Assembly (NCBI GenBank): GCA_949152475.1
Contig: OX424560.1
Span: 41,596,219-41,660,218, forward strand
Direction of reading: 5' to 3'
DNA: 64,000 nt
Origin: Terebella lapidaria
Lineage: Eukaryota; Annelida; Polychaeta; Terebellida; Terebellidae
Both the position numbers and the translations under genes were made by a program. Shown in pieces: positions 45,524 through 59,200 of the stretch. The notes beneath the pieces were generated by a model. The model was not told where the DNA came from, did no database searches, and saw only the letters and a list, made by a program, of their open reading frames with translations. The first letter of the stretch is position 1. Each line of letters starts with the position of its first letter.

Positions 45524-45539
45524 CGTTGCCGGGGCAACG
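45524..45539. promoter_or_regulatory. X-box (RFX-type) palindrome
   Basis: CGTTGCCGGGGCAACG has perfect 7-bp arms (CGTTGCC, GGCAACG) around GG and fits the RFX consensus GTNRCC-N-RGYAAC. It lies at the edge of the GC-rich patch that holds the candidate exons. A single motif; no regulated gene is assigned. Confidence 0.4.
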
Positions 45540-45989
45540 CGCGCTTCGAGCTGAAGCAATCAAAACAAAGGCCGTAAAACTAGAATGTTTAAGAAAGACA
45601 CCTGCCCCGATCGTTGGGCAAACTCGCCACACACGTACTCAATATTGAATATGTGTACTCAACGTTAAATACGTGTATTTAATATTAAATACCATACAGT
45701 CAGATATTCTATTCTTTTTTGCAGCACCATGCTGCTTAACATATACCTTGTTTCAAGAGACATTTTGAAAGGCTCACAGCTGAAAATATATCTCTGAACA
45801 GTGATCTGAACCACACTAAATAGTTTTGACGTCTGCCACGGAGTTTGAAGCGTTTGTGAGTATATGTAGGGGAGTATGGGGCACAACACTCCGTCAAGCA
45901 AGAATTAAAAGACCTGGGGTCATGTTCGGCATATATTTTACTGTTAGGCCTATTCAGTTTTAAATACCTAGCTTAGTAAAGCTGTACAC

Positions 45990-46440
45990 ATATAATAACA
46001 ATCGGGAATAAAGTAAGTTACAGTATAAACCGGGAAAACATTATTCAAACCTGAAATATTTTTTAAACCACTAATAAGTTAGACTGAGAAAAATATTCAA
46101 ATAAGAAATAAATTATTGTCTTAGTATCCTTCTGTTATGGTGTTAATGTTTTACCCGGTTTCAATAAGTTATTATCTGAAGTATTTAATTATTTTGAAAC
46201 GAATTGGGATTCCCAAGAATGAATTAGTTAAATAAAAAAAAAAATTCATTACTGATTCCTATAATTTTATACTTTCTATACCGGTTGTAATAATTTCTTC
46301 CCAGTTGAAATAATATATGCATAGATTCAATATTCCAAGTTTGAATAATGCTTATTCGGTTTCAATAATCGGTTCCAAATTTGTAATGAATATCATTTTC
46401 CCAAGTCTCAAAATTTTATCCCGCTGAAACACGTGATGCA
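45990..46440. repeat. Diverged relative of the AACCGGGAATTAA MITE
   Basis: Words such as AAACCGGGAAAACATTATTCAAACCTG near 46030 and, in the opposite sense, CCCGGTTTCAATAAGTTATTA near 46155 reproduce the internal repeat style and the orientation switch of the element at 11570-12447, with much more decay. Confidence 0.5.
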
Positions 46441-48593
46441 AGAATGACTGCCCTGGTACACCATATGGTCGGCCAATAGGGCATATCCATCAAACGCATT
46501 TGACTTGTAAGGGACTATAGCTTAGATACATCCATTTGCTCAAAATAAAATAGGACACAAAGGTATTATTGGCTATTTTATATATATTCATATATATTAG
46601 ATCTATATTGACCTGGTTCATTTTCACAAAGTCAATCGATGTATCTTAGATTGTATGGGCCTAGTTACTGTGTCATTATATCTATAGGCGCGTTTGTTGG
46701 ATATGCACAATTGGGCGATCATACGGTGTACAAAGGCTGTCATTTTACATGAAATAGGAAATTGTCAAGGGTGATTGACTGACCAGTAGGCCTAATGATA
46801 ATAATTAGTCATAACATTTTTACTTTCGTAACTATATTTGATATCACTTTCTGCCACAGGAGTCGAAAAATGTACTGATTAGGCCTATATCTACCCTGTG
46901 TTTGTTTCAGAAGACTGGTAGGCCTACACATATAGAATGCCTAAGGAGTAGGTCTGCCTAGCCCTCCCCTACCATATTTTACGTTTCTATGGTAAACATG
47001 TTCGTTTGCCAGTGAGGAATGACCTGCGACCCCTCGCAGATTTTGCCAGTATGCACTGGCTCAGCGTGGGGTTTGCGTGGCCGTCGGGAAACGCACACAG
47101 ATTCTATCTGCGACCGGTCGCAGAACCCAGCGCAGATTCAAAATTTGCGTCAGCTTCGAGAAACGGCCCCCAGATACGATGCCGTATACGGCATGTTATG
47201 CACCATTGACTTGGCCAGCGTTATATGGTATGCACGAGCCGCGTTATAGGGTCGTATCGTGGCAAGGCGGAGATAAAGTATCAGATCTACGGTAACGGTC
47301 AGGTTAGCATCAGCAGTTTGCATGTTTGAGACCGAGTGTATGTCACTTGGTTTAATGTCAATGTGTCTTGCAGGTAACTTCCTACAAGTCATTAAATTAT
47401 AGAATACATCTTCAAATACCTTCTAAACAGCTGCTAAAAGGTTGAAGAAGCACAAAGCGAAAATTTATGCCGGCCGTCTCAATTTTTTTTCTAATTATTT
47501 TTTTATTCGCCAGGTGGTGCACTATACAGGTGCCCGGTCCCGCCACCTAGCGAGTGCCTGTAATAGCGGACAATCATTCGATATTCGTGACAGGAAGGAA
47601 AAAAGACACATACATTAATAATAACCACACGACGAAACTTAGGCTAGATCTATATCTTTGAAATTCGGTGTGTTCGCATCATATTTGTTGTTTGTTTTGA
47701 GATGTCCGGATGAGTTTAGAGTCTAGGCCTATATATATCTTGAAACACAACGACCAGGTTTGTAGCCTGGACTAAGCTAGATTGAATGCTGTATTTTATG
47801 GCTAGGACTAAGCAGTTTCCGTGGTATTAAGAAATATTTTAGACAATCCAATATCAAGAAAAGAAACAAAACAAACATGCTTCTATGTTTAACCTGTACA
47901 ATACCTGACACAACTAAATGTGAATGTATCTGGCTTTGAAAAAAAAATTGGCATCAGTAACGATTAATCGGTTACGGTTCGGTTAGAAGGCAACGATTAA
48001 TCGATTACAGTTTTCTCTAATCGTGGGACCACTAATTTAAATGGACCTTATATTTGGTACCATGTGCCCTTTATCATCCAAATGTAGGCAGAGATTTACC
48101 GGTCAATCCATGTAATAGATAATCTGATGTACCCACATAATCGTTGAAATATGTTCACTGAATGAGTGATCGTTTTCAAAATAGAATTGGCCAATAAGAT
48201 GGAACAAGATTAAAACTGTCACTACTGAAACTATTGGGTAAAATTAACTGATTATATTGAGTAAATATATTGAGTAAATATGCTCATTATACACTAAAAT
48301 ATTCCAAGGATTGCAGAATTGAACTTACAAGAAATGCATGTGTTTTTGTTTGTCGGAGGTTTACACCTTACAGAAAATGTGTTCAACCATAAACTGCTCA
48401 TCATAATCGTACGGTCAATAAACTAACATTTCATCAGTGACATGAGCAAATCTAAGTATTGCTATCGGCACACAAAATCAACGAAAAACTCCACTCATCC
48501 AAGTTATGGCCAAATCAAATATATCAAAATCACCAAGTCCCAAACAAACAATAGTATATTTAGCTGGACTTCGCCTGTGGTAGGCATGAAATT

Positions 48594-48789
48594 GTTCTAT
48601 TGGAACCATCGAGGTATTCAAGTGTCAGGCGCAGATGAAGCTGTTCTATTGGAACCATCGAGGTATTCAAGTGTCAGGCGCAGATGAATTGGTTCTATTG
48701 GAACCATCGAGGTATTCAAGTGTCAGGCGCAGATGAAGCTGTTCTATTGGAACCATCGAGATATTCAAGTGTCAGGCGCAGATGAAGCT
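48594..48789. repeat. 49-bp tandem repeat, four units
   Basis: GTTCTATTGGAACCATCGAG recurs at 48594, 48643, 48692 and 48741, exactly 49 bp apart, with few differences. The units contain TTCTATTGGAA, a partial palindrome. Non-coding; it lies below the ACLY 3' region. Confidence 0.93.
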
Positions 48790-50280
48790 GCAAAGCAAAA
48801 CAAACACCAGGTCTGATTCCACTATTTATTTGAATTTTGGATGTATACATCGAGATTTATAAACAACTGAGCTAGAAAAAAGTTTTATCCCTAATAACTC
48901 ACCATTTTTACATCCCACAGATAGCATAATTCATTTATCAAAACCAGATAATTTATAACATGGAAACAAACATGAAAATGATTCATAATTATGATAGTTC
49001 CACACAAATAAACTTGCACAAAGTCTCGGTTTTCTCTGTTGACTAGATTTCATTAAGCATTGTATTTATTATTAAATGAAAAATGTCTTTTTCAGATCAT
49101 ACAATAGTTTCCTTTAAAACGTGAAAGCAGCCACATCGTGAAGCAAGCCGTCTGGGCAACAAAAACGTACAAGGTTTCATTGAGGTCATAGTAAGAGATG
49201 TTGACATAATATCTACAACACATCGAACTATATGTAATGTGTAAAACATGAATTGATTGTCAAATTCCTACACAACCCACTACAAAAAGTACTAACACTA
49301 CCCATAGTATGTACTGTATTGTAATACATGTAATGGTAATACAGGTAAACATGAGCAACAGCTTTCAGTCTACATTGTAGGATTGGCAATGAAATCTCCC
49401 AAATATCCCTAAAGTAGAGCTTTAACAACCCAGAGGCAGATCTAGGTCCATCCATACCGAGCACATATGTCACAGAAGTCAACAAACAACAACGAATAAA
49501 TTACATCAAGTCATTCAAGCCTACATTGTCCAAACCAGCACTAACAGAATAATATTGTCATAACGCAGGGTTAAACAATACGCATGCACACAATGTCATG
49601 ATCACAACAAGAGATTATTACAGGACTGAACCCTGACTACCAACCCCCCCCCCCCCCACATCTACCCCACACACAACCCATGGTAAGTAACCATGGTAAC
49701 AGGAATGTCAAGTTAACAGCCGAGACAATTGAGTCTAGATACACTCACCAAAGTCACAAAATTATTGCTTTCAGAATTTGGCAGTTCAAATAAATCACAA
49801 AGTTTGCACAATAGCAGTTCACAAAGTTACTTATGTTTGGAGACAACATTGATTGCTAACTAAGTTCTGCTCTATACGGATTACATACAGCAAATCTAAC
49901 AAAGTTATCAGTCACTGAACTATTCTGGCTTGTACAACCATGCTAACACTCCGGACATATTTTGCAATAGTTTCGATATTCCAACTTCATTAATAAACCC
50001 CACTGGTTCACAATTACCATTCATAATCATGTTTCAAACATTGTAATAATTTTTGTGTTGCCACATTTCAGCAAATCAGCATCTACACAATATCAAACTT
50101 CTTTCAAACTAGAACCAATTGTTCTATAATGAACAACTCACATCGGAGTATGAATATGATTTTTGTATAAAACTACAACAATAACGTCCTGCATTAACAC
50201 AACACACACTGATACAATCCTCACAATAGCCAGACTATGACACGAGGCGTCCGACACCCCGCTGTGTGGCTGCTCCCGGT
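48790..50280 (-). other. Probable ACLY 3' UTR and downstream DNA
   Basis: AT-rich sequence after the ACLY stop (read on the minus strand). Possible AATAAA signals on the minus strand lie at 49065-49070 and 48825-48830. A poly-C run is at about 49645-49659. No other gene seen. Confidence 0.4.
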
Positions 50281-53200
50281 CTACTGCTGTCCAAACTGCT
50301 CCGGCATGATGTAGGAGATGTCGTCCCACGGGTGTCGGTAGAGACCTTGCTTCAGTCGCTTCTGATCCAGATAGTGGCCTGGCGGAGTGACGGAGAACCA
50401 GTAATGAACAGGTAAATTGGTGTGTACACTAACTTGCTTACAGCTAGATTATCAAGGGCTTGGACCAATTTTCACTCCGCTCGTTTTTTATATTTTGGTC
50501 AGTGTTTGGCAGCTTATCATATAGTGACCGAAAAGGCTCCAGAACCTATATATTTCCTGCCATATTTAGTGTGGAGCGCTGACGCGGAGTGCAAATTAGC
50601 CCAAGTCGTTATCAAGACTAGAATTGCCAAGATCAACACATCAGTACACGTTTCCCGGCTGTTTAAGCCAATCGTACTGCAGTACATAACGTTACTGACC
50701 GATGAAGCCGACACTCCGTCCAAGGACAAACAGACCATTCAGTGCTCCGTTCTCAACGATCTCTTGTGACTCCTCCCTGGAATAGGGGAAATACAAGTGT
50801 TTACTATACTGTTTTATATGCCTTTTGGAATTCGAAGAACATGGGAAACATATCCATATCATCCTCAGTTATATTTATCATCACAATATTTTAATGAATA
50901 TCCTGTTAGGAGAGGAAAGTGGAAATGTATATTACAAGGATATAAAAGATTACATACATAGTGAAGCTGCCACACTGTCGGAACAAGTCGACCATCGCGA
51001 CGCCAATCAATCCATCAACATTCAGGATCAGATTGGGTTTCTGTATGAAATAACAATCCACATTGTGTGTTCAAGTACGATAATATCACCACAAATATGC
51101 ATATATGTTTGTTAGATATGTGATACACAAAATATAATGATGTACATTCAAATAAATGTGATGGTATTACCGTATTGACTTCAAAACATCATAAAAGATT
51201 TCAAATTCCGAGACTTTGGGTTTGGCAATCCTCATGACTGTATACAACTGAGCTCTGACATATTTGCCACACAAACCTTGGAGGTTGTGATCTTCTCAAC
51301 CTCACAAGCGAAGTCAAGCAGGGGCGTCGCTGGAAAGTTCTCCTTGGCGTACTTCTTGAGAATGACGACACGCTGATCCGGATTGTTGATCTGTGTGTTT
51401 GGAACGTTATCTTGTGTAAGATTTGGGTCAAGAATCAGCACCTCAGCCAGCAAAGAGTACAAAGATCTTTGGTTATTTCATAAATGTAACTATGAAATAA
51501 ATGTAACTATGAAATCCATTGACCGCTGTGATCGACAACCATTCGTGACTAGACCAAGAAGAAATACACCATGATTTTTACACTATATAATCCCTAATGA
51601 AGGACACTCCACTGATTCACTACAATAGAGGCCTACCCAGCAGCCGGGTGTTGCCATGGTTGCTACAATAGAAGCCCGCCCAGCAGCCAAGTGTTGCCAT
51701 GGTTAATACAATAAAAGCCCATCCAGCAAAGTGTTGCCATGGTTACTACAATAGAAGCCCATCCAGCCGAGTGTTTCCATGGTTACTACAATAGAAGCCC
51801 ATCCAGCCGAGTGTTTCCATGGTTACTACAATAGAAGCCCATCCAGCCGAGTGTTTCCATGGTTACTACAATAGAAGCCCATCCAGCCGAGTGTTGTCAT
51901 AATTAATACAATAGAAGCCCATCCAGCAAAGTGTTGCCATGGTTACTACAATAGAAGCCCATCCAGCCGAGTGTTTCCATGGTTACTACAATAGAAGCCC
52001 ATCCAGCCGAGTGTTTCCATGGTTACTACAATAGAAGCCCATCCAGCCGAGTGTTTCCATGGTTACTACAATAGAAGCCCATCCAGCCGAGTGTTTCCAT
52101 GGTTACTACAATAGAAGCCCATCCAGCCGAGTGTTTCCATGGTTACTACAATAGAAGCCCATCCAGCCGAGTGTTTCCATGGTTACTACAATAGAAGCCC
52201 ATCCAGCCGAGTGTTTCCATGGTTACTACAATAGAAGCCCACCCAGCAGCCGAGTGTTGTCATAATTAATACAATAGAAGCCCATCCAGCAAAGTGTTGC
52301 CATGGTTACTACAATAGAAGCCCATCCAGCCGAGTGTTGCCATGGTTACTACAATAGAAGCCAACCCAACAGTCGAGTGTTTCCATGGTTACTACAATAG
52401 AAGCCCATCCAGTGGAGTGTTGCCATGGTTACTACAATAGAGGCCCATCCAGCAGCCGGGTGTTGCTATGGTTACTACAATAGAGGCCCATCCAGCAGCC
52501 GGGTGTTGCTATGGTTACTACAATAGAGGCCCATCCAGCAGCCGGGTGTTGCCATGGTTACTACAATAGAAGCCCACCCAGCAGCCGAGAGTTGCTATGG
52601 TTACTACAATAGAAGCCCATCCAGCAGCCGGGTGTTGCCATGGTTACTACAATGGAAGCCCACCCAGCAGCCGAGAGTTGCCATGGTTACTACAATAGAA
52701 GCCCATCCAGTGGAGTGTTGCTATGGTTACTACAATAGAGGCCCATCCAGCGGCCGGGTGTTGCTATGGTTACTACAATAGAGGCCCATCCAGCGGCCGG
52801 GTGTTGCTATGGTTACTACAATAGAGGCCCATCCGGCAGCTGGGTGTTGCCATGGTTACTACAATAGAAGCCCATCCAGTGGAGTGTTGCTATGGTTACT
52901 ACAATAGAGGCCCATCCAGCGGCCGGGTGTTGCTATGGTTACTACAATAGAGGCCCATCCGGCAGCTGGGTGTTGCCATGGTTACTACAATAGAAGCCCA
53001 TCCAGTGGAGTGTTGCCATGGTTACTACAATAGAAGCCCACCCAACAGTCGAGTGTTTTCATGGTTACTACAATAGAAGCCCACCCAACAGTCGAGTGTT
53101 TCCATGGTTACTACAATAGAAGCCCATCCAGTGGAGTGTTGCCATGGTTACTACAATAGAGGCCCATCCAGCAGCCAGGTGTTGCTATGGTTACTACAAT

Positions 53201-56200
53201 AGAGGCCCATCCAGCAGCCGGGTGTTGCTATGGTTACTACAATAGAGGCCCATCCAGCAGCCGGGTGTTGCCATGGTTACTACAATAGAAGCCCACCCAG
53301 CAGCCGAGTGTTGCTATGGTTACTACAATAGAAGCCCATCCAGCAGCCGGGTGTTGCCATGGTTACTACAATGGAAGCCCACCCAGCAGCCGAGAGTTGC
53401 CATGGTTACTACAATAGAAGCCCATCCAGTAGAGTGTTGCCATGGTTACTACAATAGAAGCCCATCCAGTGGAGTGTTGCTATGGTTACTACAATAAGGG
53501 CCCATCCAGCAGCCGGGTGTTGCTATGGTTACTACAATAGAGGCCCATCCGGCAGCCGAGTGTTGCTATGGTTACTACAATAGAAGCCCACCCAGCAGCC
53601 GAGTGTTACCATGGACACTGACCGACTTGACCCTGTGACCGATGCCCATGATAAGCTGGCCTTTCTTCCTCATGCTGTTGACAAACTCCATCGGAATCAG
53701 GCCGCTGTCATACGCCTCACTGAACTGCTTGGCCGCGTTGTCCAGGGCGCCTCCGAACCGGTCTCCCTGAAACACAGCAATACAGTCTCGACACTTTGCT
53801 CACACATGGATTATAAACAAACACCAAAGATGCTGACAACACATAATTCTGTTTGATTTGAATGCTACTTACAATAGTGAGGAGACCGGAGGCGAGTGAA
53901 GAGATGAGATCCTTGCCGGCCCGGGCGCAGACGATCGTGTTGTGTGCCCCTGACACAGCCGGTCCGTGGTCAGCCGTCACCATCAGACACATCTCAATAA
54001 ACTTGGACGCATATCGCGGCAGTCTGCCATCATAACAACAAGTATCAGACATAAATGTTCTGTCCTGCAAGGGCTTACCTACTTGACTACTCTCCAGTAC
54101 ATTCATGTTAGAAACTACAGTGTATACAGAGAGTTTATACGTGGGAGAGCTGTTTGGAGCCTCCCCCCGACACTGACCGTTTCTGGAACCAGAGCAGTCC
54201 GAGGACGCCCCCGATCCCGAGGTCCTCCTTGAAAACGTCGGTGATCCGGACGCCGGCATACAGCAAGTCCTGTCCTCGCTCATCACAGATTGATGTCATA
54301 AATGATGCTGGCTTCCGGATCAACCCTAGCTCCTGTACACAGGGAAACAAGTCAGAAAACTCACAGGTCGAATCGACTTGATCAGGATAGTCTAAGTTAT
54401 ACTGTGCGAAATGTTGTTAAAAGCTCTGAGGACAAAAGGAGAGCATTCAATTTGGAGTTTTGAGACACTTCAGATCTAAGAGGCATGCGGATAGTGTTTA
54501 CTGACCCGCGCCCAGTTGAAGTCCATGGGGACAGTCGGTGGAGCCGTCTCCTCCTTTGGACAGATGATTCCCTGGTTCACCAACTCCGTGTACACTTGTC
54601 TGTGGACACACAATCATCAAACTACAGCTGCCTTCGTATACAAAACTTTGAAATGGAGGTCATCTATCACAGCTTCCACCTCATTACAATGCTAGCTCTT
54701 CAGAGCTCGGAACATTAACTTATGCCAAGAAACATGATACATCCAGAAACGTATGTACTCATAATAGGCACAACAAGCTCCCTGCCCTGACCTGATGATG
54801 TCATCGAGCTCGTCGAAGGTTGACGGTGTGTGAGCGCCCGCGGCCCGGAGAGCCTCATTCTTGGCACTTGCCGTCTCTGCCTCGGCGTTAGCACATGAAC
54901 CAGCGTGGCCGAACTGAACCTGTGGGTTGGAGACGGGGGTGGGGGTGTAGTGAATTCAACATCTTGGTTAATCCTGTAATAACCACAATCATTCTCATTC
55001 AAGATGTTTACCTCTGATGTAAACATCTTAGCGCAGGTTCCGATACACCATGCCACGAGGGGTTTGTTGACACGGCCGGACTTGATGGCCTCAATGATCT
55101 TGTATTCCTCTGTGCCCCCGACCTCCCCCAGTACAACCAGCATCTTGACGTCCGGGTCGTCCTGGTAACGCAAGATGTGGTCCATGAATGTTGTCCCTGG
55201 ATACCTGCGGTAATCAGACGGTGGTCATCAGAGGAAGCAAAGTACTCAGATGCATTAGTCTACAGGTACATTAGAAACTCACCTTGTATCTAAAATGTCG
55301 CAAACTAATTTTTACTGATAGATAAATGTACATGTATTCTGAACACATCAACCTTTGTTAATGATGGGAAGCAATACTCAGATGAACCCGGACCCTAACT
55401 GACCTGTCACCGCCGATAGCGACGCCCTCATACACTCCGTCCGTGTTCATGGCGATGATGTTGTTGAGTTCATTAGACATACCACCTGACCGTGACACAT
55501 ACGCCACACTGCAAAACAGAAACGTCACTCAATATTGACAGACAGGCAACCAAGAAATATCGTATATACACTTCAAACACAATCAGGATTTATAGTACGG
55601 TTTATATCCATCAAAATATACTTTCGAGGACGTTTACATTTAGTACAAGCATCAAACAGTGCAGACCTTCCAGGTCTGTACAGCTTAGACGAGAGGATGT
55701 TGTCCAGCATTCCGCCCGTGTTACCGATCTTAAAGCAGCCTGGTTTAATTCCTCCAACCTGTCAACACAAATAGGACAGTCACTTGTGAAAACGTGTGGT
55801 CTGTATTTATCAATTTACACAATTGTAAATTTCAGCAACAAATCAAATGCTTGCTCCAGCTTGAATCACACTAATCATGCTAACAGTTCTACCCAGGTCC
55901 TGGCACTAGGCCCTCTCCCTGACTCACCGTGGCAGGCCCGATGATGGACACACCCTTCTCGTCGGCCTCCTTGTTCAGTTTCCGAGTCAGATTCTCGGGA
56001 ATTCCCTCAGCGATGATTGCTATCGTCCGCACCTGTCCCGGCAAAAAAAACCATCCATTTTTAACTTCTCAAGAAAAAGCCAAAACGTCGCTAAAGTCAG
56101 CTTTTCCTACTGAATTTCATTTTGCATATATATCATCTGGATATATAGAATGCTAATGCAGTGCTGAGACAAGACAACAATTCCAGCAGAATTTCACACA

Positions 56201-59200
56201 TTTTCCCAGAGTCGTAAAGCTTCTGACCTGCGGGAACTGTAGGACCTCCATCGTGCTCTCATAGGCGGAGCGAAGTGACGCAAAGCTGATCACAACATCA
56301 GCCTTCGAGTGTTTCTTCATCGCGTCCTCCATCTTCTTGTACACTGTAACCATAGCAACACAGTGAACACAAAATAATTGAATTTTGAGTTTGTTTAGAG
56401 TTCCAAAATACAAGACCTGTATCCAGTTATACTCCACACAGACTAGAGAAATATCATCTGTTGTGTAGTGTTGGTACAGACCTGGCACGAGGATTTCTTT
56501 GTGTCCCCAATAAAACTTCTGTTTGTGGTCACCGCTGTAATACAGAATCACATCAAATTGTTATCAAACTTTTGGTATGTGCTTACAATGTACCAGGTAG
56601 GTGAATTAGTTTGGATTGCTACATTCAGACCATGAAAAGAACGTGGCAGACCGCCCCCAAGTAATCTACATGATGTTGACCAGTCCATGTCACTCACACA
56701 AAGGGGTAAACCATAGCGGCGACGGACGGTTCACTCCTGGAGCATGAATAGTCAAAGTCGAGCATTCCCTGGACGGCGCGGGACTGCATGCCCCACACGA
56801 TACACTGCGTCTTGTTGGTGAAGAGCGGTTGCTGAGAGCCCCCGGCCGCCAGTCCATTAGCCGCGCCGTTACTGATCGAGTTAGCGATCGCCTGCACCGA
56901 CTCAGAGCTCAGGTTTGCCTCGGATCCCTTACGGCTGGGAGTGGGCGACTGCAAGCAGTAGGGGGGACGCGGATTGTAGGACACAGTTGGCTCGTACACT
57001 TACTTTTACCTAATCAAATTTCTTCTCTCTCTACTTTGTAAATGGGCGAAGTTTTTTGGAGTTTTTTTAGTACTATCTTGTGTACTTAAGAAACTAGTGG
57101 AATTATTTACTTTATTTCTGATCCAAACATTTTATACTCATGTAAAATATCTACTTGAGTTATAGACTTGAGTACAACCATGATGCCATACGTATGAGCT
57201 GAGGATGTTAACGAGATAAATCAACGCGTCAAATTATTATTAGGTATTTAGGTAAAAGCAACACCATGTTAGAGAATGTGGACTGCCATTTACAAGTCAT
57301 GCAGAAACTTTGACATCTATTAAACTTGTTAAAATGTTCTATCTAAATGCATAAATGTACAAAGGCAGTTCAAGTATTCATACAAATGGCAGAAACAGAA
57401 ATATTTTTTGTGCCTTTAAATGTATCTCAGAATTCTGATGCTGAATGAATGCTATGTATAAAACATCTTTACATTTTGTGCTCAACATCGGATACATTCT
57501 GATATGAATGTGAAATACCAGTGTGAGACAAGCAAGCAAACACAATACTATATGTACAAGGCCTTCTGTAACCATGGTAACATACACGGCATGATTGCAC
57601 ACACACGCTATGGAGCTGGTCACCAGCACTGCGTACCTGTACACTAGATCCAGCAGTACCGAGCTATTTGAGAATGCGACACAAACACACAAAATACAGG
57701 TATTACTGATGTGAGCCGATATTTCCTTCCACCCTTCACCAGACACTAGACCATGTACATGTATTATCCCGTTACTTCCTGTGCAGATAATTCGTTGTGC
57801 GTGGACATGTCGGCGATCAGTTACTTATCACAGATCTATGATTCAGACGTCACAGGTGCCACACGAGGTGCTAGTCTCCAGATTGACCGCTACCGCGGTT
57901 ACCGATGTGACCGTGACTTTATCACAACATCCCTCCGACATTTATCAAGTTTATTCTGCTGTGGACTTATCCAAGAAAGTGCTCACTTCTTATTGAAGTG
58001 CCTGTCAGATGTATAAAACTTTCCATACCTTGAAACCAAATTTATCTTTCTCATAGTCATCCTTGGGAATTCCAGAACATACAAGATCATTTAATATCTG
58101 AGATAAATATGAGACTCCAGGAATCACCAACACCTGGTTCTGTTATGTGGTTGTTACGGCAACTAAAACTTACAAACCAGTAAACCAATCTAACAAAACC
58201 CCAAGAGCTAATGTCTGTGGCAGTATTATGATGTTACTGAAAGCCGTAAGTCCCAAAATACACATACTATGGTTAATCCATTACCTGCGAAATATCCTAT
58301 GTTGAGATTTTACAGAAATACCAAATCTTTGAATCATTTGACATCTTAATCAAAATTTTTTAGACAATACCGTAAAGTGAACATTTAATGAAGAACGAAA
58401 ATTAAACGATTCGTCTCGAACCAAAAACAAAGCAAAAGAACAAAATTGAACCCTTTTCTCATCTCAAACCACCCAGTAACCATAGCAACCAATAGGATGA
58501 AATAGACGATGAATATTTCAATTTTTTTCCAGAATAAAAAGTCGCTATTGTAATAAATGCAGTCATACTTCTTGTTCAATAGCTCAAAATAATTTTTTCC
58601 AAATCAAACAGACTCAAAAGGCACAAAGTTGGCTGCAAACAGGTTGCTCGGTAGTGATTTTGTCTCAGGGAGGTCTCGGTTTCAGACTCTCCCCGTCAGG
58701 GAGGTCTCGGTTTCAGACTCTCCCTGTCAGGGAGGTCTCAGTTTCAGACTCTCCCCGTCAGGAAGGTCTCAGTTTCAGACTCTGCCTCTCCATACCTGTC
58801 CACCAGGCAGCAGGAAGTTGGCGGTGGTCATCTGTCGCTTGGCGGGTGGTGGTACTTTCTTCTTGCCGAGCGCCATGCCAACAATAGCGGTCATGTGAGT
58901 CTCAGGCCCAAACACGTGGATCGGCACCCCAAGAGTCTCACCTGTCCCACAGGGTCAGAAGGGTTACCATAGTTACAACTTGGTATCATAAACACCTAAT
59001 ATGCAAGAATTCATGGAACAATCCACTCCTCTGACTTCACTGTTGACAATTATTTATCGCACCACAGAACACATCAATATATGGCAGTGACACGTGAATG
59101 CCAAGGAGGTACAAGTCTCGATCTAAACCGAAGATGTCCGACTTCCCCTCAGTACAGCAGCACCCACCTAGCTCCCTCATGACCCGCAGTCCCTCCTGGA

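Larger units (their letters stand above)
45346..48593. other. Spacer with repeat relics, no gene seen
   Basis: Contains an RFX-type palindrome at 45524, an inverted ACACGTACTCAAT-type repeat at about 45634-45690 (partner near 43670-43710), a diverged relative of the 11570 MITE at about 45990-46440, an AT-rich section, and the repeat copy ending at 47170. No spliced coding sequence was recognised on either strand. Confidence 0.45.

Noticed and set aside
43189-47170. A single 4-kb transposon bounded by GGGGCCCGTTTCTCGAAGC in inverted orientation
   Set aside because: The interior holds several unrelated repeats and each end has its own copy of the same repeat body, so two separate insertions are more likely.
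50422-50769. 115-codon plus-strand frame
   Set aside because: It is antisense to the ACLY exon 50776-50700 and intron sequence, with no protein-like features.
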